Source: Ancylobacter vacuolatus
GTDB taxonomy: Bacteria > Pseudomonadota > Alphaproteobacteria > Rhizobiales > Xanthobacteraceae
Reading direction: 5' to 3'
Length of the DNA stretch: 64,000 nucleotides
Assembly (NCBI RefSeq): GCF_030813595.1
Contig: NZ_JAUSUH010000011.1
Span: 124,001 to 188,000 of the forward strand
In this document: positions 1 through 9,121 of the stretch, in pieces
How positions within the stretch are numbered: position 1 is the stretch's first letter
Layout: each line of letters begins with the position of its first letter
Notes under the pieces: model-generated
Told to the model about the DNA's origin: nothing
Databases searched by the model: none
The model's input: only the letters and a program-made list of their open reading frames with translations
Position numbers and translations under genes: made by a program

Positions 1-639
1 GTTGAGCGAGCGCGCCTTCAACGCCCGCAAGGCGCTCTGGAAGAAGGGCTGGCCGGCATAGGCGGCGGCCGGCAGCGCGATCAGCGCCGAGAGCCAGTGG
101 AAGAAGTCGCGCGTCTCGGGGGTGATGTCGGTGACATTGCCCGACCAGACCGAGACCGAAAGCAGCATGATGTTCATCGCCGCGAAGCCGGCGACGCCGA
201 GGCAGCGCAGCAGATGGCGCGAGGTGGCGTTGTCGATCTCCTCCAGCCGATCGGCCTCGAACGGCCAGGCGCGATAGCCCGCCTTCGCCAGCGCCTCCAG
301 CACCCGCGCGGGCGCCGGCTCGGCGCGGGCGTCCCAGCCAATGGTGAGGCGGTGGGTGGTGTAGTTCAGCCGCGCGCGGACGATGCCGGGCAGCGCCTCG
401 CACCCGTCCTCGATCTCGTCGATGCAGGCGGCGCAGTCGATGCCCTCGACCGCAAACGCCATCTCCGCCTGCCCGGCGGGGTCGCGGCGCAGGAACAGCG
501 AAAAATCCTGGGCGGGCGCTTCCGTCCGTGCCCGGTCATCCCCCGGCTTGCCCCGGGCATCCACGTCCTGAACCGGCGCGCCCGGCCATGACGCGCCGGC
601 AAGGGCTGTGACGTTGGGGGCCAGGGTTTCGCTCGCCAT
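1..639 (-). CDS. fixI: Cu-translocating P-type ATPase FixI/CcoI, N-terminal part (cut by window edge)
   Basis: Only the first 213 residues are in the window. FixI-type ATPases export copper across the inner membrane and are needed to assemble the cbb3 oxidase encoded upstream. An HMA-type metal-binding domain is visible, with the GIDCAAC motif at about residues 66-72, followed by hydrophobic segments at about 130-200. The ATG at 639 follows the fixH stop by about 5 bases, so the gene is the seventh in the fixNOQPGHI operon. Odd feature: residues 16-35, between the start and the usual FixI domain, are encoded by a dispersed palindromic repeat read in frame. The P-type signature DKTGT would lie beyond the window and cannot be checked. 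Confidence 0.9.
   Translation of the reverse strand, partial: MASETLAPNVTALAGASWPGAPVQDVDARGKPGDDRARTEAPAQDFSLFLRRDPAGQAEMAFAVEGIDCAACIDEIEDGCEALPGIVRARLNYTTHRLTIGWDARAEPAPARVLEALAKAGYRAWPFEADRLEEIDNATSRHLLRCLGVAGFAAMNIMLLSVSVWSGNVTDITPETRDFFHWLSALIALPAAAYAGQPFFQSALRALKARSLN
535..592. repeat. Dispersed palindromic (REP-like) element inside fixI
   Basis: The segment starts with GTCATC and ends with CCATGAC, and contains 'CCGGGCATCCACGTCCTGA', close to the intergenic repeat at 11737-11780 ('GGATCCACGTCTTGA'). The ends are inverted relative to each other. It lies in frame and supplies fixI residues 16-35. The similarity to the intergenic copies is seen directly. That it was inserted is an inference. 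Confidence 0.65.
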
Positions 640-644
640 CGTCG

Positions 645-1142
645 CTACCGGATGATGACGCGGTTGGTGGAGCGGAACAGACGCTCGCCGTCGCGGTTGA
701 GTTCGATCACCAGCTCCCATTGCCCTGAGGCCACCGTGTCGGTGGCGCGCCACTGGCCCGCGCTCACCCGCACCGGGTCGAGCGGCACGTCAAGCCGGCG
801 GTCGGTCGGGTGCTGCAGCGTCGCCACCAGAGCGACATCGGTCAGCGGCCGGCCGTCGGCATCGTGGGCGGCGACATCGAGCCGCCCGGGCTCGATATGC
901 GCGTCGACCTGCCAGTGGCGGGCATCCTGCGCCGCCGCCGCCTCGCTCTCGGCGCGGAAGGCGAGCCCGGCCTTGTAGGAGCTTTCCGTCTCCACCCCGC
1001 CAAAGCTCGTCACCGCCGCCCGCACGAGGAAGAAATTGGCGGTGAAGACGACACCGAAGAAGCCGATGAAGCAGACAAGCACGGTGCGGCCGGTAATCGG
1101 CCGGCCCTTCCCCTTATCTGATGCGTTGCGGCGTGCGGCCAT
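645..1142 (-). CDS. fixH: FixH family protein, cbb3 oxidase assembly
   Basis: A 165-residue protein with a basic N-terminus, one membrane segment at about residues 20-42 and a periplasmic C-terminal domain. FixH/CcoH is a small membrane protein needed for stable assembly of the cbb3 oxidase complex and works with FixG and FixI. Its place between fixG and fixI, with about 20 bases to fixG and 5 to fixI, is the canonical order. Length is typical of the family. Confidence rests equally on topology and on operon position. Confidence 0.92.
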   Translation of the reverse strand: MAARRNASDKGKGRPITGRTVLVCFIGFFGVVFTANFFLVRAAVTSFGGVETESSYKAGLAFRAESEAAAAQDARHWQVDAHIEPGRLDVAAHDADGRPLTDVALVATLQHPTDRRLDVPLDPVRVSAGQWRATDTVASGQWELVIELNRDGERLFRSTNRVIIR

Positions 1143-1162
1143 GATCGTCCTCCGGTCGGCGC

Positions 1163-2632
1163 TCAGGGACCCTTGAAATGGTCGGGCGCGGTGGTGGTCT
1201 CGCCGCCGATCACATCGGTGACGGAGAAGGTGACGGGCAGCGAGGCGCTGGCCGGCAGCTTGGCGTGGGTGGAAACCAGCGCCCGCAGCTCATAGGTCTG
1301 GTCCGGCCCGACCTCGACCACGGGATGGCCATTCTCGGTTTCCGAGATGCCGCCGACGATTTCGAGCTGCGCTTCCGGCACCCCGTCCACCGCGATGGCG
1401 AAACGGCGCGGCAGCGACTGCTTGTTGACGATGCGCAGCGTGTAGGCATTGCGCAGCGATCCGTCCGAGAGCCGGACAAAGAGCGGGTTGCGGTCATGGA
1501 TGACGGAGACGCCCTCCGAGCCGCGCATCGCCAGCGTCGCCACCATGATGCCGCCGACGACGACGATCAGCCCGGCATAGAGAAGGGTGCGGGCGCGGAA
1601 AACCTTCGCCACCGGCGCCAGGCCCTGCTGGCGGCGCTCGACATTCATCTCGGTGTCGTAGGCGATCAGCCCGGTCGGGCGGCCCACCTTGTTCATCACC
1701 GTATCGCAGGCGTCGATGCACAGGCCGCACTGGATGCAGGCGAGCTGGCTGCCGAGGCGGATGTCGACGCCCGTCGGGCAGGCAGCGACGCATTGCTTGC
1801 AGTCGATGCAGTCGCCCGAGGGCACGCCGGCCGCGCGCAGCGCCTCGCTCTTCTTGAACGAGCCGCGCGGCTCGCCGCGGTCATAGCGATAGGTGACGTT
1901 GAAGGCGTATTCGTCGGTCAGCGCCGCCTGGATGCGCGGCCAGGGGCACATATAGGTGCACACCTGCTCGCGCATATGGCCGGCGAGCACATAGGTGGTG
2001 AAGGTGAGGATGGCGATCCAGAGATAGGCGACCAGCGGCGCCGTGCCGGTGAAGAGCTGCCAGACCAGTGTCGGCGCATCGGCGAAATAGAGCACCCAGG
2101 CGCCACCCGTCCACCACGCCACCATCAGCCACAGCGTGTGCTTGGCGGCGGCCTCGAACACGCGCTGGGTGCGCGAGGCGGTCTTCAGCTTCTCGCGCCG
2201 CTCGCGCGGGTCGCCCTCGACCATGCGCTCGATCGCCTGGAACAGGTCGGTCCACACGGTCTGCGGGCAGAGATAGCCGCACCAGAGCCGGCCGGCCACC
2301 GCGTTCATCAGGAACAGCACCAGCGCGGCGAGGATCAGCAGGCCGGTGACGTAGTAGATTTCCTGCGGCCAGATCTCGATGAAGAAGAAATAGAACCGCC
2401 CATTGGCGAGATCGACCAGTACCGCCTGCGAGGGGGCATTGGGGCCACGGTCCCAGCGCAGGAAGGGCAGCAGATAATAGATGCCCAGCGTGACGATGAG
2501 CAGCGCCCATTTGATGCGGCGGAAGGTGCCGTGCACGGCGATCGGGTAGATCTTGCGACGGGCCTCGTAGAGCGGGGCGTCGTCGTCATATTCCGGCTCT
2601 TCAAGCCGTTCCACCTTGGTCGCCATGTTCAT
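1163..2632 (-). CDS. fixG: Cytochrome c oxidase accessory protein FixG/CcoG (RdxA), ferredoxin-like
   Basis: A 489-residue membrane protein. CcoG is a Cu(II) oxidoreductase that readies copper for cbb3 oxidase biogenesis. Membrane helices are visible at about 40-60, 90-112, 160-180, 195-215 and 340-360. Two 4Fe-4S binding runs lie between the last helices: CIDCKQCVAACP and CIQCGLCIDAC. The family run GYLCPQTVWTD is at about 120. The ATG at 2632 follows a GGGGA ribosome binding site. A 188-base gap separates it from fixP, the largest within this operon; no FNR box was seen there, so co-transcription is assumed. Confidence 0.95.
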   Translation of the reverse strand: MNMATKVERLEEPEYDDDAPLYEARRKIYPIAVHGTFRRIKWALLIVTLGIYYLLPFLRWDRGPNAPSQAVLVDLANGRFYFFFIEIWPQEIYYVTGLLILAALVLFLMNAVAGRLWCGYLCPQTVWTDLFQAIERMVEGDPRERREKLKTASRTQRVFEAAAKHTLWLMVAWWTGGAWVLYFADAPTLVWQLFTGTAPLVAYLWIAILTFTTYVLAGHMREQVCTYMCPWPRIQAALTDEYAFNVTYRYDRGEPRGSFKKSEALRAAGVPSGDCIDCKQCVAACPTGVDIRLGSQLACIQCGLCIDACDTVMNKVGRPTGLIAYDTEMNVERRQQGLAPVAKVFRARTLLYAGLIVVVGGIMVATLAMRGSEGVSVIHDRNPLFVRLSDGSLRNAYTLRIVNKQSLPRRFAIAVDGVPEAQLEIVGGISETENGHPVVEVGPDQTYELRALVSTHAKLPASASLPVTFSVTDVIGGETTTAPDHFKGP

Positions 2633-2820
2633 GTCGGTCCCCGGAGCGTGCGCTACGCGCCTCTAAGCGGTTCGCGCCTGTCATGGAGGCTTTCTAAACC
2701 CGCCCTTCGCGGCCGTTGATCCGGGGCTTGCCGGGCGGAAAAATGCTTATGCGGCGGGACGTCGCGGAAGGACTCCCCCGCACACCCCGCCGCATCGCCT
2801 CACTCCGTCAAGCGCAGGCG

Positions 2821-3702
2821 TTACTTCCCGCCCCCGAGCGCATGCACATAGACGGTGAGCGCCTTGATGGTGGTCGGGTCGAGACGACCTCCCCAGGCCG
2901 GCATGATGCCGGCGCGGCCATTGGTGATCGAGGCGATCACATTGTCGCGGCCCGAGCCGTAGAGCCAGATGCCGTCGGTGAGGTTCGGGGCGCCGAGCTC
3001 GATATTGCCCTTGCCGTCCGCCCCGTGGCAGGCGGCGCAATTGGTCTCGAACACCTCCTTGCCCTTGGCGAGATCGGGGGTGACCCCGGCCGGCACCGGC
3101 AGATTGGAGAGCGAGCGCACATAATCCGCCGCCGCCACGATCTCCGGGCGCGGCAGCATGGCGTCGCGGCCGAAGGCGGGCATGTCGCCGACATGGGCGT
3201 CGGCATCGGTGGAGCGGATGCCGTGCAGCAGCGTCTGCTGGATCTGCTCCAGCGAGCCGCCCCACATCCAGTCATCATCGTTCAGGTTGGGGTAGCCGAC
3301 CGAGCCGGCGGCCCCGGTGCCGTGGCACGGCGCGCAATTGTCGCCGAAGGCCGCCCGGCCCTGGGCGCGGGCGAAGGACAGCAGTTCGGGGTTGGCCTCG
3401 ATCTCGGCGAGCGACGCCTGCTGCAGCTTCTCGGCGAACGCGCCGCGCTGGGTGCGCAGATCGGCAAGCTGCACCTCGATGGCGTCGCGCGACTTCCAGC
3501 CGAGCACGCCGGAGGTGTAGCCGGAGACGAGCGGCCAGGCGGGATAGGCGATCCAGTAGACCACCGCCCAGACGATGCAGGCATAGAAGGTCCACAGCCA
3601 CCAGCGCGGCAGCGGGTTGTTCAGTTCGCGAATGCCGTCCCACTCGTGGCCGGTCGTCGACACGCCGGTGACGGCGTCCACGTTCTTTTGATGCTCGGCC
3701 AT
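2821..3702 (-). CDS. fixP: cbb3-type cytochrome c oxidase diheme subunit III (FixP/CcoP)
   Basis: A 293-residue membrane-anchored diheme c-type cytochrome that passes electrons from cytochrome c to FixO and FixN. One membrane helix lies at about residues 33-55. Two haem motifs are present: CAPCH at about 123-127 and CAACH at about 222-226, in two tandem cytochrome c folds. The ATG at 3702 is preferred over a TTG two codons upstream because GAGG sits about 8 bases before it. It follows the fixQ stop by 2 bases, implying translational coupling. Confidence 0.95.
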   Translation of the reverse strand: MAEHQKNVDAVTGVSTTGHEWDGIRELNNPLPRWWLWTFYACIVWAVVYWIAYPAWPLVSGYTSGVLGWKSRDAIEVQLADLRTQRGAFAEKLQQASLAEIEANPELLSFARAQGRAAFGDNCAPCHGTGAAGSVGYPNLNDDDWMWGGSLEQIQQTLLHGIRSTDADAHVGDMPAFGRDAMLPRPEIVAAADYVRSLSNLPVPAGVTPDLAKGKEVFETNCAACHGADGKGNIELGAPNLTDGIWLYGSGRDNVIASITNGRAGIMPAWGGRLDPTTIKALTVYVHALGGGK

Positions 3703-3704
3703 GG

Positions 3705-3860
3705 TCAATCCTCGCGCAGCGGCATGCGGGCGGCGTCTTCAAACTGCTTGCCGCGCCGGGGCGAAAGCGCATAGGCGAGCACGCAGAGGAAGATGCCGAC
3801 GAAGTAGAGAAGCCCCCAGGTCTGGGCGAATTCGGCGAGGGCGCGATAGGTCTCGTTCAT
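3705..3860 (-). CDS. fixQ: cbb3-type cytochrome c oxidase subunit IV (FixQ/CcoQ)
   Basis: A 51-residue single-span membrane protein, beginning MNETYRALAEFAQTW and ending in a charged tail. CcoQ stabilises the association of CcoP with the CcoNO core. The hydrophobic stretch (about residues 14-32) followed by SPRRGKQFEDAA is typical. It lies between fixO (10-base gap) and fixP (2-base gap), as expected. Confidence 0.93.
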   Translation of the reverse strand: MNETYRALAEFAQTWGLLYFVGIFLCVLAYALSPRRGKQFEDAARMPLRED

Positions 3861-3870
3861 CCCGGCCTCC

Positions 3871-4626
3871 TCAGCGGATGTTTGCCTTGTCGTCGTAAAG
3901 CTTGAAGTCGACCATGGTGCCGAGCGCCTGCAGATAGGCGATCAGCGCATCCGCCTCGGAGACAACCTTGGGGTTGCCGTCGAAGTCGCGCTGCTGCGCG
4001 CCGGGATAGCGCTCGACCAGCCCGTCGCCATCGGCGTCGGGGGTGGCCTGCGCCTTCAGGTCGGCCAGCGCCTCGGCAATCATCGCTTCCGAATAGGGCA
4101 CGCCGAGCACGGCGTTGACCTTCATGTCGTCGGCGATCTCGTAGGTCTTGAGCGGGGTCTGCGCCAGGAAGGGGTAGCCGGGCATGATCGAGCCCGGCAC
4201 CACCGAGCGCGGATCGGCAAGGTGCTGGCGCTGCCATTCGTCGGAGTACTTGTTGCCGACGCGGGCGAGATCCGGCCCGGTGCGCTTGGAGCCCCACTGG
4301 AACGGGCGGTCATACATGCTCTCGGCCGCCAGCGAATAGTGGCCGTAGCGTTCCACCTCGTCGCGCAGCGGGCGGATCATCTGCGAGTGGCAATTGTAGC
4401 AGCCCTCGCGGACATAGATATTGCGGCCGGCCAGTTCCAGCGGCGACCAGGGCCGCACGCCGGAGACCTTCTCGATCGTGCTCTTGAGGTAGAACAGCGG
4501 CACGATCTCGACGAGGCCGCCAATGGCGACCACGAGCAGGATGCCGATCATCAGCCAGATCGAGTTCCGTTCGAGGAAGGCGTGCTTGGCCCAGAGGGAC
4601 TTTTTCGGAGCGGCGGCTTCAGCCAT
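3871..4626 (-). CDS. fixO: cbb3-type cytochrome c oxidase monohaem subunit II (FixO/CcoO)
   Basis: A 251-residue membrane-anchored cytochrome c subunit that takes electrons from FixP to the catalytic subunit. The N-terminal helix is at about residues 23-46. The single haem motif [12 protein letters not shown] has its cysteines at 76 and 79 and its histidine at 80, and MPGYPFL further on probably supplies the axial methionine. The length matches rhizobial FixO. It starts 12 bases after fixN. Confidence 0.96.
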   Translation of the reverse strand: MAEAAAPKKSLWAKHAFLERNSIWLMIGILLVVAIGGLVEIVPLFYLKSTIEKVSGVRPWSPLELAGRNIYVREGCYNCHSQMIRPLRDEVERYGHYSLAAESMYDRPFQWGSKRTGPDLARVGNKYSDEWQRQHLADPRSVVPGSIMPGYPFLAQTPLKTYEIADDMKVNAVLGVPYSEAMIAEALADLKAQATPDADGDGLVERYPGAQQRDFDGNPKVVSEADALIAYLQALGTMVDFKLYDDKANIR

Positions 4627-4638
4627 GATCTTGCGTCC

Positions 4639-6354
4639 TCACTCAGCCGGCACGAGGGAAGGGTTGCGCGCGCCGGTGTCGGCCTCAGCCGTCTCCGGCT
4701 GCCGGATGGTCATGAAGATGTTGAACGCCATGATCAGCCCGCCGACGAGGAACAGCACGCCACCCAAAGCGCGGATGATGTAGAAGGGGTGCATCGCCTC
4801 GACGGTCTCGATGAAGGAGTATTCGAGGAAGCCGAGCGAGGTGTAGGCGCGCCACATCAGGCCCTGCAGGATGCCCGCCACCCACATCGCCGAGATGTAG
4901 AAGACAATGCCGATGGTCGAGATCCAGAAGTGCCAGTTGACGAGGCGCAGCGAATACAGCTCCCGCTTCTGCCAGAGCCACGGCACGAGGCAGTAGATGG
5001 CGCCGAAGGAGATGTAGGCGACCCAGCCCAGCGCGCCGGAATGCACGTGGCCGATGGTCCAGTCGGTGTAGTGGCTGAGCGAGTTGACCGACTTCACCGA
5101 CATCAGCGGACCCTCGAAGGTCGACATGCCGTAGAAGGCGACCGAAACCACCATCATGCGCAGCACCGGGTCGGTGCGCAGCTTGTCCCAGGCGCCCGAG
5201 AGCGTCATCAGGCCGTTGATCATGCCGCCCCAGGAGGGCATCCACAGGATGATCGAGAAGGTCATGCCCAGCGTCTGCGCCCAGTCCGGCAGCGCGGTGT
5301 AGTGCAGATGATGCGGGCCGGCCCAGATGTAGATGAAGATCAGCGCCCAGAAGTGGATGATCGACAGCCGGTAGGAATAGACCGGCCGGTCGGCCCGCTT
5401 GGGGATGAAATAATACATGATGGCGAGGAAGCCGGCGGTGAGGAAGAAGCCGACCGCGTTGTGGCCATACCACCACTGCACCATGGCATCCTGCACGCCC
5501 GACCAGACGATGTAGGATTTGGGCGAGAACACCGAGACCGGGATGCTGGCATTATTGCCGAGATGCAGCATCGCGATGGTGACGATGAAGGCGAGGTAGA
5601 ACCAGTTCGCCACATAGATGTGGGGTTCCTGCCGGCGCCACAGCGTGGCGAGATAGACCAGCAGATACGTCACCCACACCACGGTCAGCCACAGATCGGC
5701 GTACCATTCCGGCTCGGCATATTCCTTCGACTGGGTGATGCCCAGCAGATAGCCCGTGCCGGCGATGACGATGAAGAAATTATAGCCCAGCACCACGAAC
5801 CACGGCGCGAGATAGCCGGCGAGGCGGGCGCGCGAGGTGCGCTGCACCACATAGAACGAGGTGCCGATCAGCACATTGCCGCCAAAGGCGAAGATCACCG
5901 CCGAGGTGTGCAGCGGCCGCAGCCGGCCGAACGCCGTCCAGGGCAAATCGAGGTTCAGCCAGGGGAAGGCCAGCTGGAAGGCGATGATGACGCCGATCAG
6001 GAAGCCGGCAATGCCCCAGAACATCGCCGCGAGGGTGGCGAACTTCACCGGGCCGAAATTGTAGTTCGGCTTGCCCTCGATCTCCCGCGCCGGCAGGGCC
6101 GCCGGGCGGTCCGCATAGCGGTTGAGGATGACGAACACCGCCGCCAGGCTGGCGAAGGCGGAGAGATAGGCGTGGAAGGCATAGGCCGCGTCGTGGGTCT
6201 TGGCCGCCACGGTGATGCAGGACAGCGTCAGGACCGCGAAGACAAAGGCGAGCCCGCCCTCGCCAAAGGTCATTTTCTTTCCGCTCTGGTCGACGCCGGG
6301 CTCGGTGGCACCCGAGCCGCGTCCCTCGCCAGCGGAGCTGTGTAGCTGCGTCAT
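4639..6354 (-). CDS. fixN: cbb3-type cytochrome c oxidase catalytic subunit I (FixN/CcoN)
   Basis: The catalytic subunit of the high-affinity terminal oxidase, which reduces oxygen at its haem b3-CuB site and pumps protons under low oxygen. The 571-residue product is highly hydrophobic, with about twelve membrane helices. Haem and copper ligand regions such as [18 protein letters not shown] and HVHSGALGW are visible. The ATG at 6354 is chosen because GGAGGG lies just upstream; a frame running further upstream lacks family similarity. The soluble N-terminus of about 28 residues is somewhat long for the family. First gene of the operon, with an FNR/FixK box about 85 bases upstream. Confidence 0.96.
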   Translation of the reverse strand: MTQLHSSAGEGRGSGATEPGVDQSGKKMTFGEGGLAFVFAVLTLSCITVAAKTHDAAYAFHAYLSAFASLAAVFVILNRYADRPAALPAREIEGKPNYNFGPVKFATLAAMFWGIAGFLIGVIIAFQLAFPWLNLDLPWTAFGRLRPLHTSAVIFAFGGNVLIGTSFYVVQRTSRARLAGYLAPWFVVLGYNFFIVIAGTGYLLGITQSKEYAEPEWYADLWLTVVWVTYLLVYLATLWRRQEPHIYVANWFYLAFIVTIAMLHLGNNASIPVSVFSPKSYIVWSGVQDAMVQWWYGHNAVGFFLTAGFLAIMYYFIPKRADRPVYSYRLSIIHFWALIFIYIWAGPHHLHYTALPDWAQTLGMTFSIILWMPSWGGMINGLMTLSGAWDKLRTDPVLRMMVVSVAFYGMSTFEGPLMSVKSVNSLSHYTDWTIGHVHSGALGWVAYISFGAIYCLVPWLWQKRELYSLRLVNWHFWISTIGIVFYISAMWVAGILQGLMWRAYTSLGFLEYSFIETVEAMHPFYIIRALGGVLFLVGGLIMAFNIFMTIRQPETAEADTGARNPSLVPAE

Positions 6355-6437
6355 TCGACCCTCCACGTTCCGATCGGCCGATCTGGAACGACTCCATGAT
6401 GTGGAGGGAGCTTTCGCGCCACTGGAGGTCGACAACC

Positions 6438-6451
6438 TTGATCCACATCAA
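6438..6451 (-). promoter_or_regulatory. FNR/FixK-type anaerobox upstream of fixN
   Basis: TTGATCCACATCAA is a perfect match to the FNR consensus TTGAT-N4-ATCAA. Its centre is about 90 bases upstream of the fixN ATG. FnrN or FixK activates fixNOQP from such sites under low oxygen in rhizobia. The site is seen; the identity of the regulator is inferred. Confidence 0.88.
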
Positions 6452-6640
6452 GGCTAAGGGTCTTCACGGACGCGGGAGCCGGCGGCGCAACGCCGCGCGA
6501 AGCGGCGGGCGGGCGGGCGTTGCAGCGGGTGGCGGCGCCCCCGCCACCCGGCGCGGGGGCCTTGCCTCCCCCGCCCGCCCCGCCTACAGACGGTCGGACG
6601 CGACAGATGCGCCCTTCGCGCACGAGGACCGGGACGCCGC

Positions 6641-6955
6641 ATGATCCGCTTTTTCTTCCGCTTCGTCGGGCTGTGGGTTCTCGCCGGCGCCTTTGTCGCC
6701 CTGGTGCTGGACGGCGTGCGCTCCATCGCCTCGTCGGAAATCGTCACCACCCCGCTCGGCGTCACCTGGCTGGCGGTGAGCCCGGATTCGCTGGCGCGCT
6801 TCCAGGCCTTCATCACGCGCAGCCTGTCAGCGACGGTGTGGGACTATCTCGTCGTGCCGGTGCTCGGCGCGCCGCTCTTCGCGGTGCTCGGCATCGCCGG
6901 CGCGCTGCTGCTGCTGATCGGCCGCCGGCCCGCCGTGCAAGGGCCACGTGCGTGA
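6641..6955 (+). CDS. Small conserved membrane protein of unknown function
   Basis: A 104-residue protein with two hydrophobic segments (about residues 5-25 and 72-92) separated by a roughly 45-residue loop that contains VTWLAVSPDSLARFQAF. I do not recognise a functional family; similar two-span proteins occur in other Hyphomicrobiales. The ATG at 6641 follows GAGGACCGGGACGCCGC, a plausible ribosome binding site. The gene is divergent from fixN across a 286-base gap that holds the FNR box and otherwise only GC-rich sequence. A shared control by that box is possible but not shown. Confidence 0.7.
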   Translation: MIRFFFRFVGLWVLAGAFVALVLDGVRSIASSEIVTTPLGVTWLAVSPDSLARFQAFITRSLSATVWDYLVVPVLGAPLFAVLGIAGALLLLIGRRPAVQGPRA

Positions 6956-7067
6956 TGCCTCGCACCTTGATGCCGCGCACCTGATGCCGCGTGCGTGATG
7001 GCGCCCGCCCTCGCGCAAGGGCACGCCACGCCCCATATTGGCGCCAGTCCATGAAGGGATTTGCCCC

Positions 7068-7721
7068 ATGTTCTTCTTCAAGAAGAGTGCCGAACTGCCC
7101 ACCGCCGCGCAGGCGCTGCCCGGCCGCGCCCGCCCGCTGCCCACCGCCGAAACCCATTTCGTCAACGGCCACGCCCTTAAGGGCCCCTACCCGGAAGGGT
7201 TCGAGACCGCCATTTTCGGGCTCGGCTGCTTCTGGGGCGCCGAGCGCAAGTTCTGGCAGACGCCCGGCGTCTATGTGACCGCCGTCGGCTACATCAACGG
7301 CATCACCCCGAACCCGACCTATGAGGAAACCTGCACCGGCCTGACCGGCCATGCCGAGGCGGTGCTGGTGGTCTTTGACCCGGCCAAGATCAGCTATGCG
7401 CAGCTGCTCAAGCTGTTCTGGGAGATCCACGACCCGACCCAGGGCATGCGCCAGGGCAATGATGTCGGCACCACCTACCGCTCCGGCCTCTATGTCACCT
7501 CGGCCGAGCAGCGGGCGCAGGCGGAAGCCAGCCTCGCCGCCTATGACGTCGCCCTGCAGGCGAAGGGTTTCCCGGCGATCACCACCGAGATTGTCGACGC
7601 CCCGCATTTCTACTTCGCCGAGGAATACCACCAGCAGTACCTCGCCAAGAACCCGAACGGGTACTGCGCCCTCAGCGGCACCGGCGTCTCCTGCCCGATC
7701 GGCACCGGCGTCGCCGCCTGA
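7068..7721 (+). CDS. msrA: Peptide methionine-S-sulfoxide reductase MsrA
   Basis: Reduces the S-epimer of methionine sulfoxide in proteins, repairing oxidative damage in the cytoplasm. The 217-residue product carries the active-site run GLGCFWGAE (Cys at about 54), [24 protein letters not shown], and two C-terminal cysteines at about 200 and 209 ([13 protein letters not shown]) that can act as recycling residues. The ATG at 7068 (MFFFKK) is chosen over an upstream TTG; GAAGGGA lies about 9 bases before it. A single gene, with no msrB next to it. Confidence 0.95.
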   Translation: MFFFKKSAELPTAAQALPGRARPLPTAETHFVNGHALKGPYPEGFETAIFGLGCFWGAERKFWQTPGVYVTAVGYINGITPNPTYEETCTGLTGHAEAVLVVFDPAKISYAQLLKLFWEIHDPTQGMRQGNDVGTTYRSGLYVTSAEQRAQAEASLAAYDVALQAKGFPAITTEIVDAPHFYFAEEYHQQYLAKNPNGYCALSGTGVSCPIGTGVAA

Positions 7722-7873
7722 CGAGGACAGGTGCGGCGGCATTTCCCGCCGCGCCCCCGCGTCTCGCGCAACGGGGCGCCCTGTCTATTCTTGATCGCAT
7801 CGCATGGCCGTCTTCCCTCGCCCGGCACCCGCGCCGTAACGTTCGCGCCTCGCCGACGTAACGAGGAACGACC

Positions 7874-8593
7874 GTGACCTCATCTTCCCGCTCCCGCCTT
7901 TCCGCCCTGTTCGCTTTGCTGGTTCCGCTGACCGGCGGCGCCGCGGTGGCGCAGCAGCCGGCGCCGACGCCGAAGCTGCCGGCCGTGCTGCGCGATGCGC
8001 GCTATTGCGAGCTGGTGGCGGTGCATCTCACCCTGGACGGCCTCAAGGCCTCCGTCTTCAACACGCTCGGCTTCGACGACTGCCCGGCCGACAAATGGGA
8101 CGCGCTCACACGGCGCGAGCTGCTCGCGCAGTTCGACACGCTCGCCGTGGTCATGAACGGGCCGCGCCATTTCATCATGGACGGCATCTCCGCCTCGGGC
8201 GACACCAAGACCGGCGAGATCATCACGGTCGGCGGCATCGTCATGGCCAAGCGGGCCGAGGTGTCGCTCTCGCTGCACCAGGCGATGGGGCCGGCCTATA
8301 CCGAGCAGACCATCGACCGCAACACCACCTATCGCTTCGACGCCGGCAAGCCGGTGTTCCAGCTCACCGCCCCGGATGGCGCGGTCTATGTGATGCAGTC
8401 CTACGCCCAGATCGTCGACCCCGCGCTCACCTATGCCGACCTCGCCGGCCTCGGCAGCCGGCTGAAGCCGCCGGCGGGCTGGCACTACAGCACCCGCACC
8501 CCGGACACGGACCTGCTTCTGGTCGCCAAGGGCACGGCCATCGTCATTCAGGACGAGATGAAGAACACCTACCAGAAGGTGGTTGCGAACTGA
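7874..8593 (+). CDS. Secreted protein of unknown function
   Basis: A 239-residue product with a signal peptide: basic start, hydrophobic core LSALFALLVPLTGGAAVA, and a likely cleavage after AVA or AVAQ. Two cysteines lie in the mature part (RYCEL and DDCPADKW). I recognise no catalytic motif. The GTG start at 7874 is supported by GAGGAACGACC just upstream and by the immediate signal peptide. It stands alone, convergent with the SRPBCC gene across a GC-rich palindrome. Periplasmic location is inferred. Confidence 0.75.
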   Translation: MTSSSRSRLSALFALLVPLTGGAAVAQQPAPTPKLPAVLRDARYCELVAVHLTLDGLKASVFNTLGFDDCPADKWDALTRRELLAQFDTLAVVMNGPRHFIMDGISASGDTKTGEIITVGGIVMAKRAEVSLSLHQAMGPAYTEQTIDRNTTYRFDAGKPVFQLTAPDGAVYVMQSYAQIVDPALTYADLAGLGSRLKPPAGWHYSTRTPDTDLLLVAKGTAIVIQDEMKNTYQKVVAN

Positions 8594-8604
8594 ACGAGGT
8601 GGAC

Positions 8605-8622
8605 GCGCCCGCCGGCGGGCGC
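8605..8622. terminator. GC palindrome between convergent genes
   Basis: A perfect 18-base palindrome with arms GCGCCCGCC and GGCGGGCGC lies between the stops of two convergent genes. It lacks a T-run on either strand, so it is only a possible bidirectional terminator or RNA-end-stabilising hairpin. Confidence 0.45.
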
Positions 8623-8623
8623 G

Positions 8624-9091
8624 CTACCGATAGAAGCCCTGCCGGAGATTGAGGCCATGTTCGAGCCAGGCCTTCATCGCGCAGAGCATGCCGGTCCAGC
8701 CTTCGCAATTGCCGTAGGAGGCCTTCCAGCCTGCCGCGCTCGGTGACCATCCGCGCTCGCTGATGCGCACCAGCGTGCGCCCGTCCTCCAGCGGCTCGAA
8801 GGTCATCGTCACCGTGGTCTGGCGCGCCCCGGATGCGTCCGGGGTCGCGGTCCCTTCCGGCGCGTCCCACCGCAGCACGATGCGCCGGTCCTGCACCACC
8901 TCGACCACATGGACGGGACAGGCGCCGGGAAATTCATGGAAATCCCATGTCACCACCGCGCCCGTCGCGAGCCGGCCGGTGGCCCCGCCAGTGGTGAAGA
9001 ACTGCGACAGAAGGCCAGGATCGACCACAGCTTCGAACACCTCATGCACCGGCCTGTCGATGCGCCCGCCCACGGTGAATTCCGGTTCCAT
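8624..9091 (-). CDS. SRPBCC (START/AHSA1-like) domain protein
   Basis: A 155-residue single-domain protein of the helix-grip fold, in the activator-of-Hsp90-ATPase-homologue branch. Visible family features are VGGRIDRPVHEVFEAVVDPGLLSQFF near the N-terminus, GTVVTWDF-like strands and the C-terminal helix WKASYGNCEGWTGMLCAMKAWLEHG. These proteins bind hydrophobic ligands; the ligand here is unknown. The ATG at 9091 follows GGGGGAAAG. Divergent to an ArsR-family gene 48 bases away, the classic ArsR-SRPBCC pair, so it is probably repressed by that protein. Confidence 0.88.
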   Translation of the reverse strand: MEPEFTVGGRIDRPVHEVFEAVVDPGLLSQFFTTGGATGRLATGAVVTWDFHEFPGACPVHVVEVVQDRRIVLRWDAPEGTATPDASGARQTTVTMTFEPLEDGRTLVRISERGWSPSAAGWKASYGNCEGWTGMLCAMKAWLEHGLNLRQGFYR

Positions 9092-9121
9092 AAGCTTTCC
9101 CCCTCTTGCGACAGGCACGAT

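Noticed and set aside
4222..6345. Very long open frame antisense to fixO and fixN
   Set aside because: It mirrors two certain genes in a GC-rich chromosome, has a His/Arg/Glu-rich make-up with no family pattern, and no sensible start.
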